Assembly: GCA_024169445.1 (NCBI GenBank)
Contig: JALKFA010000001.1
Location: 1,054,001-1,118,000, forward strand
Direction of reading: 5' to 3'
DNA: 64,000 bases
DNA from: Buttiauxella agrestis ATCC 33320
GTDB lineage: Bacteria; Pseudomonadota; Gammaproteobacteria; Enterobacterales; Enterobacteriaceae
Shown: positions 34,311 to 43,848 of the stretch, piece by piece
Layout: each line of letters starts with the position of its first letter
Numbering within the stretch: position 1 is the stretch's first letter
Translations under genes and position numbers: made by a program
Notes under the pieces: generated by a model
Seen by the model: the letters and a program-made list of their open reading frames with translations, nothing else
Told to the model about the DNA's origin: nothing
Databases searched by the model: none

Positions 34311-35237
34311 TTATTCGCTTGCGGTCTGCTTTTCTGCATCCGTCAGGTAACGCACTTTTCGCGTGTAATCTTGCCCTTTAAACAGCAATTCACTCTCTGG
34401 TGAGACAAGATACTTTTGCCATTCTGAAAGTGGGAAGCCGCCATGTGCACCGATGACCGGTTTAGGAATAACCGATGGTGTGCCACCAATTTTCTTGGAT
34501 ACTGGCCAGTTCATCCAGTCACCCAGGTTAACCGTTTTAATATCCAGCATATCTAGTAAGGCAGCCAAAGGCAGCTGATCCGTTGGTGGTTGACTATCGT
34601 CCATTAACTCCCATGTATCCTGGAATAGTGTCAGCCATAACGGGCAGATTCGACGCCATGTTTTGCGTGTTGCCGCAAGAAACGCACCGTTAACGTGATC
34701 AATAATGTATGGACGCACTGTATCTTTATAATACGCAGGGACTTTTTCAGCCGGTGCCTTATCCAGTTTGGCGATCATTTTCCCCTGACGGAAGCTGGAG
34801 TAAATATGATGTTCTTCGATTTTAAAACATGGCATTTGCAGCAAGTTGAGATCGGAATCGATCATCAAAATCCCTTCAGTGCGGGCCTGCAACGGTGCGT
34901 TCAGTTTGATTAAACGGCTAAGGTAAATTTGCTTGTAGCGATAACCTTCTTCACGCTGTGGAAGCTCAAGCGTGGCAATGCGAGTTTTTGGTGGCAGTTC
35001 GCCAAACTCATGCGCCGGGCGATCGGAAACGATCACGATCTCTTCAACAGCAGGAGCAAAACGTGCCGCGAACGTTGCTGAAAGCAAACCTTCTTCTATG
35101 TAATCCACACCAGCGCAAGGAATCACAATAGACGTTACTGGCACAGCAGCACTCCCTGCCGCGGGTTCTTGATAAGGAATATTATGTCGCGCCGTAATAT
35201 GGCGATATTTTGGATTCAGAAATTTAAACATTTTCAT
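34311..35237 (-). CDS. Putative GT-A-type glycosyltransferase, uncharacterised
   Basis: 308 residues; not a protein I can name. Visible pieces: a beta-strand start VTSIVIPCAGVDYIEEGL, LIKLNAPLQ, and MIDSDLNL near residue 125, a DxD-type metal site of GT-A transferases. The C-terminal part has conserved-looking LGDWMNWPVSKKIGG and GAHGGFPLSEW. No signal peptide or membrane segment. It overlaps the upstream GT4 gene by 14 bases, so the two are probably translated together. Adjacent to tdh at the edge of the LPS locus, so a role in surface glycan assembly is likely but inferred. Confidence 0.65.
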   Translation of the reverse strand: MKMFKFLNPKYRHITARHNIPYQEPAAGSAAVPVTSIVIPCAGVDYIEEGLLSATFAARFAPAVEEIVIVSDRPAHEFGELPPKTRIATLELPQREEGYRYKQIYLSRLIKLNAPLQARTEGILMIDSDLNLLQMPCFKIEEHHIYSSFRQGKMIAKLDKAPAEKVPAYYKDTVRPYIIDHVNGAFLAATRKTWRRICPLWLTLFQDTWELMDDSQPPTDQLPLAALLDMLDIKTVNLGDWMNWPVSKKIGGTPSVIPKPVIGAHGGFPLSEWQKYLVSPESELLFKGQDYTRKVRYLTDAEKQTASE

Positions 35238-36456
35238 TCCGGGTTGGTTTTACTGCGCCAAGTACGGCTTCGACACCGGCAACATAGTGCTCGATCGCAT
35301 AATTATTAATTACGCGCTGCCAGGCCTGCTGAGTTAAGGCATCACGTAACGCGCTATCTTGCCACACTTGCTGAAGTTGTGAAGCGAGCTTAATGGTATC
35401 GCCATAAGGGTAGAGCAGGCCAGTGCGGCCTGAGTCGATTAACTCCGCAGTCCCCGTCACATTTGAACCGATAACTACCGTTTTAAGCAACATGGATTCG
35501 AGAATGACGCGCGGTAACCCTTCGCTTTTTGATGCAAGAATAAAGGCATCAAATGCGGCCAAATAATCCAGCGGGTTATTACGAAAGCCAGTAAAGATGA
35601 CGCGATCGGCAAATCCGTAGTCAGCGGCCTGGCGCTTTAACTTTTCGCGATCGCTCCCTTCACCCACCAGGACAAATTTCCATTTTGCTTCGGGATGTTG
35701 CAGTTGAAAACGATGCAATGCTTCAAGCGTATGGTGGCAGGATTTTCTTGGAATCAACGACCCAATACTACCAAATAAAAATGTGCCATCTTCAATGCCT
35801 AGTGACCGACGTATTGCTATACCTGATGGGAGTGGCTGGTGAATATCAATGGCGTTTGGGACCGTAACACAGAGTGATTTCTTCACGCCATGATTGAGCA
35901 GCACACTCTCTACGCCATGAGAAACAGCAATCACGGCATCGCCGACACGGTTTACCACTCTGGTTATCGACTGACTCATCACCGGCTCAATGCGACAGTG
36001 TTGAACGACTGCAACATCAAGAGGCTCCGCTGCCAAATAACCTTCCAAATTGGAACCAGGCTGGTTATTCATGTACAGAATTTCGTAGCCATCTTTTTGC
36101 AATCGCTGGCGCAAAGCCGTGGCATTCGGTTTGATTCGCCATTGTTTATCAATATATGCCGTGATCTTTTTACGCCCAGACTTGCTGAAAAACAAAAATG
36201 CTCGCGCGACTTCTTTGCTGATTTTTGCCCAGCCAGGTTGTTTGCGTTGAGGAATGAAAATGACAGGAATCTGAATGCTGCTCAGCACGCTCTCAATGGT
36301 TTCACCTTCACCACGCGCATAGTTGTAGTAAAAGCAGCACGTGATATCAAACCGTTGGCGGTCAATACGTTTGAGCAGTTCCAACATACTATTGGTACCG
36401 CCTCCCCACTCTTTACCGTTATCCAGTAAGAGAATCTTATGCCGCTGTTGCGTCAT
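35224..36456 (-). CDS. Family 4 glycosyltransferase
   Basis: 410 residues, GT-B fold: KILLLDNGKEWGGGTNSMLELL at the N-terminus, GSIGSLIPRKSCHHTLEAL linker, and the donor motif ILASKSEGLPRVILESMLL (two Glu, seven apart). Soluble with a basic patch, typical of peripheral membrane transferases of LPS or capsule. Pairs with the overlapping downstream gene and is divergent from a GT2 gene. Substrate unknown. Confidence 0.8.
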   Translation of the reverse strand: MTQQRHKILLLDNGKEWGGGTNSMLELLKRIDRQRFDITCCFYYNYARGEGETIESVLSSIQIPVIFIPQRKQPGWAKISKEVARAFLFFSKSGRKKITAYIDKQWRIKPNATALRQRLQKDGYEILYMNNQPGSNLEGYLAAEPLDVAVVQHCRIEPVMSQSITRVVNRVGDAVIAVSHGVESVLLNHGVKKSLCVTVPNAIDIHQPLPSGIAIRRSLGIEDGTFLFGSIGSLIPRKSCHHTLEALHRFQLQHPEAKWKFVLVGEGSDREKLKRQAADYGFADRVIFTGFRNNPLDYLAAFDAFILASKSEGLPRVILESMLLKTVVIGSNVTGTAELIDSGRTGLLYPYGDTIKLASQLQQVWQDSALRDALTQQAWQRVINNYAIEHYVAGVEAVLGAVKPTRNENV

Positions 36457-36607
36457 CGTCGACCAGCTCCTGTAGCATTATTCAACGCGGCATTATAAAG
36501 GCAGTATTGAGTGATAACTAACGCTTTTGATGACTCTTTTACGGGAGGAATTAATAATATAAAAATTCGAATCCGGATTTCGAATTCGCAGCTACAATTA
36601 TTCACCA

Positions 36608-36616
36608 TGATATAAT
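36608..36616 (+). promoter_or_regulatory. Extended -10 promoter (TGaTATAAT)
   Basis: A perfect TATAAT with upstream TG. The predicted start of transcription near 36623 is only about 14 bases before the ATG at 36637, and no good SD is visible between them, so translation from a very short leader is likely. The -35 region is poor. Confidence 0.55.
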
Positions 36617-36636
36617 TGATTTTTTGTTATGGCATA

Positions 36637-37452
36637 ATGGCTATGTTTAAAATATCAGTTTGTTTACTGACTTATAACTCTGCACGTCTGCTTCACGAAG
36701 TATTGCAGCCATTAATATCAATTGCAGATGAAATCATTATTGTGGATTCGGGAAGTAGTGATGAAACTATTAATATTTCTCGTAGTTATAGTATTGAACC
36801 TATATATCACCCATTTAACACGCACGGTGAACAAATGAACCATGCTACCGGGCTTGCGAGCTATGACTGGGTGTTATGTATGGATAGTGATGAAATTCTT
36901 GATGAGCAGACAACCGCTTTTATCCTTAAGCTCAAGCAGGGTGAAGAACCTGAACAAGGGCAGGCATGGCGTTTTTCGCGCTACTGGTTTGTACTCGGAG
37001 AACAGGTGCGAACCATTTATCCCATATCCTCACCGGACTTCCCGGTGCGTTTGTATAACCGTCGGCAGACGCGATTTAACGATCGTCCGGTAGATGATCA
37101 AGCCGAAGGGTTTATTAACTCATCTGTTATTCCTGGTTTTGTTCGCCATGATACCTTTTATACTATTCATGAGGTTTTCAATAAATTAAACACTTATACG
37201 ACTCGCCTGGTCATAAATAAAAAAATCAAGCCCTCATTGCTGAGGGGCATAATAAGTGCCATCGGTGCATTTTTTAAATGGTATTTGTTCAGTGGGGCGT
37301 GGAGGAAAGGGCGAGTGGGGCTTGTTACAGGTTTGTATGCCACTTTCTATAGTTTTCTAAAATACTTCAAGGCATGGTATTGGGACGGAAAATTAAACAG
37401 CAATGCGTGCAGAGAAAATCCTTCCTCTGCACGCCCACAAAATCAGGATTGA
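36637..37452 (+). CDS. Family 2 glycosyltransferase, WaaE-like
   Basis: About 271 residues from the ATG at 36637 (a second ATG lies six bases on; a TTG upstream is unlikely). KISVCLLTYNSARLLHEVL, DSGSSDET and MDSDEILDE are the GT2 start, turn and metal motif, in the same arrangement as WaaE. A hydrophobic stretch near the C-terminus (GIISAIGAFFKWYLFSG) may hold it at the membrane. AT-rich, weak SD, short leader. Its last ten bases overlap the convergent yibQ. Probably a further core or surface-glycan transferase; exact role unknown. Confidence 0.75.
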   Translation: MAMFKISVCLLTYNSARLLHEVLQPLISIADEIIIVDSGSSDETINISRSYSIEPIYHPFNTHGEQMNHATGLASYDWVLCMDSDEILDEQTTAFILKLKQGEEPEQGQAWRFSRYWFVLGEQVRTIYPISSPDFPVRLYNRRQTRFNDRPVDDQAEGFINSSVIPGFVRHDTFYTIHEVFNKLNTYTTRLVINKKIKPSLLRGIISAIGAFFKWYLFSGAWRKGRVGLVTGLYATFYSFLKYFKAWYWDGKLNSNACRENPSSARPQNQD

Positions 37453-38405
37453 GTAGCCTTTAACGATTTATCCCAACCCTGCCATTGGTGTTGCATGTAC
37501 TTCAACAACTGGCTTTGGCTGATGCTTTCGCCGATCACGCTAAAGAATGTCGTTGCGTAGACGGGTTGCAAAGGTTGTTTAGGCTTACATAAATTCACAC
37601 CTTTAAACGGATTACGCGGTTGTTCAGCTGGTTTACCTGGCGCTACAGGGCGCGTGTTATTTGGTCTTGAGGTATCCACCTGAGGCTCATTGAGCAAGCT
37701 ACTCGGGCGCACCAGCGTGATATCTGCCGGTAAGCTATAGACCATCTGTTGCAGAACACGCACGGTCGACGGATGAGGATGACCAATGGCAATCGCTGAG
37801 CCATTTCGACGGGCCAACTCCACCGCACGATTAAACTGAAAACGAATATCGGCTTCGTTTTGAGTGTCATCCAGGAACACTTTACGTTTGATCACTTTGA
37901 CGTTAGTACCGGCCGCCGCCCGCATCGACTGGCTATTTCCTATCGTCATACTGTCAAGAAAATAGAGATTGTATTGCCCTAATGCCTGCATCACTTTCTG
38001 CATGCCGAACAGGCTGGATGTCATCGCGCTACCCATATGGTTATTCAACCCCACGGCATAGGGAACATCATTGACAGCTTCGCGGATGATACGCTCGATT
38101 TCGCCGCTGCCCATATCCGGGCGCAGCGTGTCTTTTTCCAGCGGCTGTTTACTCAGGGGGGCCATCGGCAAATGAATCAGGACTTCATGCCCGGCATTAT
38201 GCGCTTTAGTGGCCATTTCACGGGCGTGAGGAGCATTGGGTAAAACTGCGACGGAAATGTTGGCAGGCAGGGCGATAACTTTGTTTTCTTGCGCGGGGCG
38301 ATAACCGAAGTCATCTATTACAATTGCCAGCTTTCCAGCGTAAACGGGGGTTGTCAGCATGAGTGTGCTGACGAGAGAGAAAAACACACGACGGAATTGA
38401 AGCAA
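37443..38405 (-). CDS. yibQ: Divergent polysaccharide deacetylase YibQ
   Basis: 320 residues with a Sec signal peptide ending TTPVYA (about residue 23), then KLAIVIDDFGYRP, the DD motif of divergent polysaccharide deacetylases. HLPMAPL, GLNNHMGSAMTS and the late IAIGHPHPSTV follow. Probably periplasmic; a link to peptidoglycan or envelope maintenance is suggested by its place just after envC (three-base gap), but its substrate is unproven. Confidence 0.9.
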   Translation of the reverse strand: MLQFRRVFFSLVSTLMLTTPVYAGKLAIVIDDFGYRPAQENKVIALPANISVAVLPNAPHAREMATKAHNAGHEVLIHLPMAPLSKQPLEKDTLRPDMGSGEIERIIREAVNDVPYAVGLNNHMGSAMTSSLFGMQKVMQALGQYNLYFLDSMTIGNSQSMRAAAGTNVKVIKRKVFLDDTQNEADIRFQFNRAVELARRNGSAIAIGHPHPSTVRVLQQMVYSLPADITLVRPSSLLNEPQVDTSRPNNTRPVAPGKPAEQPRNPFKGVNLCKPKQPLQPVYATTFFSVIGESISQSQLLKYMQHQWQGWDKSLKATQS

Positions 38406-38408
38406 AAC

Positions 38409-39692
38409 TTATCTTCCCAACCACGGTTGTGGATTGACGGCCTGGCCCTGGCGACGAATTTCGAAATAAAGTGACGGGCGGCCCTGACCGCCACTGTTGC
38501 CTACCAGTGCAATAGCCTGGCCGGCGCGAACTTGTGTTCCAACATTAACCAGTGCGCTCTGGTTATAACCATACAAACTCATATCGCCTTTACCGTGTTC
38601 AACGACAACCACGAGGCCGTATCCCTGTAGCCAATCGGCAAGGATTACACGCCCATCAGCAATAGCTTTAACTTCAGTGCCTTCACCTGCGGAGATAACA
38701 ATCCCTTTCCAACGTAGCTCACCTTGAAGCTGTTCGCCATAGCGATGCAGGATTGAACCGCGAACCGGCCAGAAGGCTTGTCCACGCGGTGCACCCAGGC
38801 CACCAGTGCGCGAGATCAAAGAACGTTCGCTTTCTGTTGGTTTATAGGTACTGCCTTTGCTGGTTGCTTCCTTTTGGCGAGTTTTAACTTGCTCAGCTTC
38901 ACGGGCTTCTTTTTCCGCTCTCGCTTTGGCAGCGGCTTCTGCACGGGCAATTTGCCCCTGAAGGCGCGCCTGGTTCTGGCGCATTTCGCTCAGCTTTTGC
39001 TGATCTTGTTGCAAAGAGGATTCGAGAGTGGAGAGCGTTTTTTTACGTTCGTTACGCGCACCTTCAAGCTTGCTTTGTTGAGCTTGCTGTTCGTAAAGCA
39101 GCGTCTGTTGTTCGGTTTGCTTAGACTCCAGACTGGCTTTTTGCTCATCAACTTCCGCTTTAGTCTGCTTAAGCTGTTCAATAGTTTCCTGACGCGCGGC
39201 GTTCAGGTAGCCGAAGTATGCCTGCAAGCGTTGCCCGCGCTGGCTTTCTTCACCGCTTAAAATCAGCTGGATGCCAGTATGTTGCCCCTGGCGGAATGCG
39301 GCGTCGAGTTGAGCGGCCAGATTACGTTCCTGCGATGCCTGCTGTTTTTGCAGTTTCGCGAGGGAAGCATTCATGGTGGCAATTTGGCGATTCAGATCGG
39401 CAAGCGTGTTTTGCGTTTCGCGCAGTTTGCGGCTGGCTTCGGCAATCGCTTTTTCTTGTGCCTGGAGTTGAGCAAGCAACGCGGAACGTTGCTGCTGTTG
39501 CTGGCGTACCGCGCGTTCTTTCGTTGCAATATCCTGCTGGATAGATTTCAAATCGGCGCGATCGTCTGCATGGCTGGGAAACGGGCATAACAATACGCCA
39601 GCGCTTAGAACGCTGGCGTAGATCATAGGCCTGACTGAAAACGCTTTCGGTTTCACGGCCCATGTTATTGAAAAAATCGCCTTTCCCCTCAT
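38409..39692 (-). CDS. envC: Murein hydrolase activator EnvC
   Basis: Periplasmic divisome factor that is recruited by FtsEX and activates amidases AmiA and AmiB for cell separation. After a signal sequence (cleavage after PSHA) comes a long coiled coil rich in Gln, Lys and Glu, and then a degenerate LytM domain (GEQLQGELRWKGIVI ... YFEIRRQGQAVNPQPW). 427 residues from the ATG at 39692. The codon matching the E. coli start ATG (before ACA-CGA) is ATA here, and an SD-like aggggaaagg lies inside the first codons, so the true start could also be GTG at 39656. Confidence 0.94.
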   Translation of the reverse strand: MRGKAIFSITWAVKPKAFSVRPMIYASVLSAGVLLCPFPSHADDRADLKSIQQDIATKERAVRQQQQQRSALLAQLQAQEKAIAEASRKLRETQNTLADLNRQIATMNASLAKLQKQQASQERNLAAQLDAAFRQGQHTGIQLILSGEESQRGQRLQAYFGYLNAARQETIEQLKQTKAEVDEQKASLESKQTEQQTLLYEQQAQQSKLEGARNERKKTLSTLESSLQQDQQKLSEMRQNQARLQGQIARAEAAAKARAEKEAREAEQVKTRQKEATSKGSTYKPTESERSLISRTGGLGAPRGQAFWPVRGSILHRYGEQLQGELRWKGIVISAGEGTEVKAIADGRVILADWLQGYGLVVVVEHGKGDMSLYGYNQSALVNVGTQVRAGQAIALVGNSGGQGRPSLYFEIRRQGQAVNPQPWLGR

Positions 39693-39701
39693 GGGGAGGG
39701 A

Positions 39702-41249
39702 TTATTCCACGATGAACAGCGGCTTGCCAGTCATCTCTTGCGGGATTTCCATGCCCATGAGGTTCAACATAGTTGGTGCGATATCAGAAAGCTTGCCGCC
39801 TTCAACCGCTTTCACACTACGGGAACCTACATAAATCAATGGAACTGGCAGGCTGGTATGCGCGGTATGCGCCTGACCAGTTGCCGGGTCAGCCATCTGT
39901 TCTGCATTACCGTGGTCAGCGGTGATCAGCAACTGCCCACCGACGTTTTCTACTGCAGAAACCACCTGAGCAATACAGTTATCCAGTGCTTCGATTGCAG
40001 CAACAGCCGCTTCGAAAACGCCGGTATGCCCGACCATGTCACCATTTGGATAGTTACAAATGATGGTGTCGTATTTGCCGCTGTTGATAGCTGCCAGCAG
40101 TTTTTCAGTCAATTCTACTGAACTCATTTCTGGTTGCAGATCGTAAGTAGCAACTTTCGGGGAGTTGATCAGAATACGGTCTTCGCCAGCAAACGGTTCT
40201 TCAACGCCGCCGTTATAGAAGAAGGTAACGTGAGCATATTTTTCAGTTTCGGAGATACGTAACTGAGTTTTGTCGTGCTTCGCCATCCACTCACCAAAGG
40301 TATTGGTCAGTGACGCTGGTGGGTAAGCGCAAGCGGCTTTAATGTCTGCTGCGTATTCAGTCAGCATCACGAAATCACCGAAGTTAACCACTTTCTTACG
40401 GGCAAAACCGTCGAAGTCAGCGTTAACAAAAGTACGGGTGATTTGACGCGCGCGGTCTGCACGGAAGTTCATGAAGATCAGCGCGTCGCCGTCATTCATG
40501 GCAGCGTCAGCTTCGCCTTCTGCACGAATCACAGTTGGTTTAACGAATTCATCGTTTTCATCACGAGCATATGCAGCTTCCAGACCCGCAACAGCGGTTT
40601 CTGCCTGGTATTCGCCTTTAGCCTGAGTCAGCAGATCGTAAGCCAGTTCAACGCGATCCCAGCGGTTATCGCGGTCCATTGCGTAGTAACGACCAATCAG
40701 CGAAGCAACGCGTCCTTTGCCCAGTGCAGCAAACTTATCGGCAAATTTCTTCAGAGAAGATTCTGCGCTGCGTGGCGGTGTATCGCGGCCATCAAGGAAC
40801 GCGTGCAGGTAAATGGCTTCAGCACCTCGTTCAGCGGCCAGTTCAATCATCGCCAGAATGTGTTCTTCGTGGCTGTGAACGCCACCGGCTGAAGCCAGGC
40901 CCATGATGTGCACTGCTTTGCCAGCAGCAACAGCTTTGTCTACAGCTGCAGTCAGCGTTGGGTTAGCGAAGAAAGTACGTTCTTTAATTTCAACGTCCAG
41001 ACGAGTCAGATCCTGGTAAACGATGCGGCCAGCACCAAGGTTTACGTGACCGACTTCGGAGTTACCCATTTGGCCATCTGGCAGACCGACTTCCATACCT
41101 GATGCGTTGATTAAAGTATGTGGACGCTGTGCCCACAGGTTATCCATAACCGGGGTTTTAGCATTCAGAATAGCGTTATCCTGCTGCTCTTCGCGGTGAC
41201 CATAGCCATCCAGAATCACCAGAACCATAGGTTTTTTAGTAACTGACAT
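39702..41249 (-). CDS. gpmM: 2,3-bisphosphoglycerate-independent phosphoglycerate mutase
   Basis: Manganese-dependent glycolytic mutase interconverting 3- and 2-phosphoglycerate. 515 residues (E. coli 514). The phosphoserine nucleophile is Ser64 in [15 protein letters not shown]; metal ligands show as [11 protein letters not shown] at the start and [11 protein letters not shown] near the end. The gpmM-envC-yibQ order with ten- and three-base gaps indicates one operon. Confidence 0.97.
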   Translation of the reverse strand: MSVTKKPMVLVILDGYGHREEQQDNAILNAKTPVMDNLWAQRPHTLINASGMEVGLPDGQMGNSEVGHVNLGAGRIVYQDLTRLDVEIKERTFFANPTLTAAVDKAVAAGKAVHIMGLASAGGVHSHEEHILAMIELAAERGAEAIYLHAFLDGRDTPPRSAESSLKKFADKFAALGKGRVASLIGRYYAMDRDNRWDRVELAYDLLTQAKGEYQAETAVAGLEAAYARDENDEFVKPTVIRAEGEADAAMNDGDALIFMNFRADRARQITRTFVNADFDGFARKKVVNFGDFVMLTEYAADIKAACAYPPASLTNTFGEWMAKHDKTQLRISETEKYAHVTFFYNGGVEEPFAGEDRILINSPKVATYDLQPEMSSVELTEKLLAAINSGKYDTIICNYPNGDMVGHTGVFEAAVAAIEALDNCIAQVVSAVENVGGQLLITADHGNAEQMADPATGQAHTAHTSLPVPLIYVGSRSVKAVEGGKLSDIAPTMLNLMGMEIPQEMTGKPLFIVE

Positions 41250-41494
41250 TGCGATAACCTCTAAGTCAAAGACAAAATTTGCGTAATTTTACTACAGGCC
41301 ACGGGGTAAATAGCCGCAGAAGATCAAAGAAACGGGTTGGATTGTGATCGGTTTTACGTCGTTAAGGTAATTTTTTTCGTAACAGTCCGCAGAATCAACA
41401 TAACCTAACGCAGACTGGCTGTATTTGGCACAACGCAAATGTATACTCCTCACTTGGTTTTTTCATATTACTTAGTCGGGAGCTACACCCCCCC

Positions 41495-41926
41495 ATGCAA
41501 GAAATTATGCAATTCATTGGTCGTCATCCCATACTTAGTTTGGCGTGGGTTGGCTTGTTTGCCGCCGTACTTTTCATGACTTTTAAAGGTTTGACCTCTA
41601 AGGTTAAGGTGATCACCCGTGGTGAAGCGACACGCCTCATCAACAAAGAAGATGCCGTTGTTGTTGATGTGCGTTCTCGTGATGATTACCGCAAGGGCCA
41701 TATTGCTAACTCACTGAATGTACTGCCAGCTGATATTAAAAGTGGTAACTTCGGTGAGCTGGAAAAACATAAATCACAGCCTGTAATCGTGGTTTGTGGC
41801 AATGGCGTTTCCTCTCAAGATTCAGCCGCACTGCTGACAAAAGCCGGTTTCGAAAAAGTGACCTTACTGAAAGAAGGGATTGCTGGCTGGAGCGGGGAAA
41901 ACCTGCCATTAGTTCGCGGTAAATAA
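41495..41926 (+). CDS. yibN: Membrane-anchored rhodanese-like protein YibN
   Basis: 143 residues: one N-terminal membrane anchor (about residues 12-31, [20 protein letters not shown]) and a cytoplasmic rhodanese fold ([16 protein letters not shown], then [10 protein letters not shown]). The loop begins with Cys101, the canonical rhodanese nucleophile; in E. coli YibN, as I recall it, this position is Asp. First gene of yibN-grxC-secB-gpsA-cysE. YibN has been linked to membrane insertion and export machinery in E. coli. Confidence 0.92.
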   Translation: MQEIMQFIGRHPILSLAWVGLFAAVLFMTFKGLTSKVKVITRGEATRLINKEDAVVVDVRSRDDYRKGHIANSLNVLPADIKSGNFGELEKHKSQPVIVVCGNGVSSQDSAALLTKAGFEKVTLLKEGIAGWSGENLPLVRGK

Positions 41927-41952
41927 ATTGATACGCACACTGGGGTAAAACC

Positions 41953-42204
41953 ATGGCGAATATTGAAATCTACACTAAAGCAACCTGTCCGTTTTGCCAT
42001 CGTGCAAAAGACCTCTTGCAAAGCAAAGGGGTCGAGTTTCAGGAGTTAGCGATTGATGGCGACGCTGTTAAGCGCGAAGAGATGATTAAACGCAGTGGGC
42101 GAACCACAGTGCCGCAGATTTTTATTGATGCACAGCACATTGGTGGTTGCGATGACTTGTATGCACTTGATGCTCGTGGTGGACTCGATCCCCTGCTGCG
42201 CTAG
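41953..42204 (+). CDS. grxC: Glutaredoxin 3
   Basis: 83-residue dithiol glutaredoxin with the CPFC active site (Cys12, Cys15) and the cis-Pro motif TVPQIF, followed by GGCDDLYAL for glutathione binding. Reduces disulfides with glutathione and can serve ribonucleotide reductase. Sits between yibN and secB in the operon. Confidence 0.97.
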   Translation: MANIEIYTKATCPFCHRAKDLLQSKGVEFQELAIDGDAVKREEMIKRSGRTTVPQIFIDAQHIGGCDDLYALDARGGLDPLLR

Positions 42205-42264
42205 AGCAGCTCCTTTGTCGCTTACTGTCGTTTAAGGACGTATTAATTTTTTAAGGGTTTAACA

Positions 42265-42738
42265 ATGTCAGAACAAAACAACACAGAAATGGCTTTCCAG
42301 ATTCAGCGTGTCTACACCAAGGACATCTCTTTCGAAGCACCAAATGCACCACACGTTTTCCAGAAAGACTGGCAGCCAGAAGTGAAGCTGGATCTTGATA
42401 CCGCTTCCAGCCAACTGGCAGACGACGTTTATGAAGTTGTGTTGCGTGTAACCGTGACCGCAACACTGGGCGAAGATACTGCATTCCTGTGTGAAGTTCA
42501 GCAGGCTGGTATCTTCTCCATCGGTGGGATCGAAGGTCCGCAGATGGCACATTGCCTGGGTGCATACTGCCCGAACATTCTGTTCCCTTATGCACGTGAA
42601 GCAATCACTAGCCTGGTTTCTCGTGGTACCTTCCCGCAGTTGAACCTTGCACCGGTTAATTTCGATGCGCTGTTCATGAGCTATCTGCAGCAGCAATCTG
42701 GCGAAGGCGAAGGTGCTGAAAACCATCAGGATGCCTGA
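42265..42738 (+). CDS. secB: Export chaperone SecB
   Basis: 157 residues, acidic; tetrameric chaperone that keeps precursors unfolded and passes them to Sec[22 protein letters not shown] and [17 protein letters not shown] are the conserved segments. Its stop shares a base with the gpsA start, so the two are translationally coupled. Confidence 0.98.
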   Translation: MSEQNNTEMAFQIQRVYTKDISFEAPNAPHVFQKDWQPEVKLDLDTASSQLADDVYEVVLRVTVTATLGEDTAFLCEVQQAGIFSIGGIEGPQMAHCLGAYCPNILFPYAREAITSLVSRGTFPQLNLAPVNFDALFMSYLQQQSGEGEGAENHQDA

Positions 42739-43757
42739 TGAACAGCCTTAATGCTTCAATGACTGTGATCGGTGCCGGTTCGTACGGCACCGCTCTTGCC
42801 ATCACTCTGGCGCGTAATGGCCACCACGTTGTACTGTGGGGCCATGACCCTAAACACCTTGCTGTATTGCAGGCCGATCGCTGTAATGCGGCGTTTCTTC
42901 CGGACGTTCCTTTCCCTGACACACTTCACCTTGAAAGCGATTTAGCGAAAGCATTATCTGCCAGCCGTAATATTCTGGTCGTAGTGCCGAGCCACGTCTT
43001 TGGCGAAGTTCTGCGCCAAATCAAACCGCTTATGCGCAAAGACGCGCGTATCGTTTGGGCGACTAAAGGGCTGGAAGCGGAAACCGGACGCCTGTTGCAA
43101 GACGTTGCGCGTGAAGCTCTCGGTGACGAAATCCCATTAGCGGTGATTTCCGGCCCGACGTTTGCCAAAGAGCTGGCTGCGGGTTTGCCGACGGCAATTG
43201 CACTGGCGGCAACCGACGAAACCTTTGCTCAGGATCTCCAGCAATTGCTGCACTGCGGCAAGAGCTTCCGTGTCTACAGCAACCCTGATTTCATCGGCGT
43301 GCAGTTGGGTGGTGCGGTGAAAAACGTGATTGCGATTGGCGCGGGAATGTCTGACGGTATTGGCTTCGGTGCGAATGCTCGTACCGCGTTGATTACTCGT
43401 GGTCTTGCGGAAATGACGCGTCTTGGTACCGCTTTAGGCGCTGACCCTGAAACCTTCATGGGAATGGCTGGCTTAGGCGACCTGGTACTGACGTGTACCG
43501 ATAACCAATCACGTAACCGTCGCTTCGGCATGGCGCTGGGGCAGGGTGCCGATGTTGACTCTGCGCAGCAGAAAATCGGCCAGGTGGTTGAAGGTTATCG
43601 CAATACCAAAGAAGTGCGGGAATTGGCGGCGCGTTTTGGCGTCGAAATGCCAATAACCGAGGAAATTTATCAGGTATTGTATTGCGGAAAAAACGCTCGC
43701 GAGGCAGCATTAACGTTGCTTGGTCGTACACGCAAGGATGAACGGAGCGGCAACTAG
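42738..43757 (+). CDS. gpsA: Glycerol-3-phosphate dehydrogenase [NAD(P)+] GpsA
   Basis: Cytosolic reduction of dihydroxyacetone phosphate to sn-glycerol-3-phosphate for phospholipid synthesis. 339 residues; dinucleotide site [21 protein letters not shown], catalytic-type Lys in [13 protein letters not shown]. Start ATG overlaps the secB stop; 91 bases before cysE. Confidence 0.97.
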   Translation: MNSLNASMTVIGAGSYGTALAITLARNGHHVVLWGHDPKHLAVLQADRCNAAFLPDVPFPDTLHLESDLAKALSASRNILVVVPSHVFGEVLRQIKPLMRKDARIVWATKGLEAETGRLLQDVAREALGDEIPLAVISGPTFAKELAAGLPTAIALAATDETFAQDLQQLLHCGKSFRVYSNPDFIGVQLGGAVKNVIAIGAGMSDGIGFGANARTALITRGLAEMTRLGTALGADPETFMGMAGLGDLVLTCTDNQSRNRRFGMALGQGADVDSAQQKIGQVVEGYRNTKEVRELAARFGVEMPITEEIYQVLYCGKNAREAALTLLGRTRKDERSGN

Positions 43758-43848
43758 TTCAGTTGCAATTGATGGAACAACATAACCGCGATAACTGAAG
43801 CGTTCCGGTACTTTGTGCCGGGCGCTGTTTTTCTATCTGGAGAGTGCA

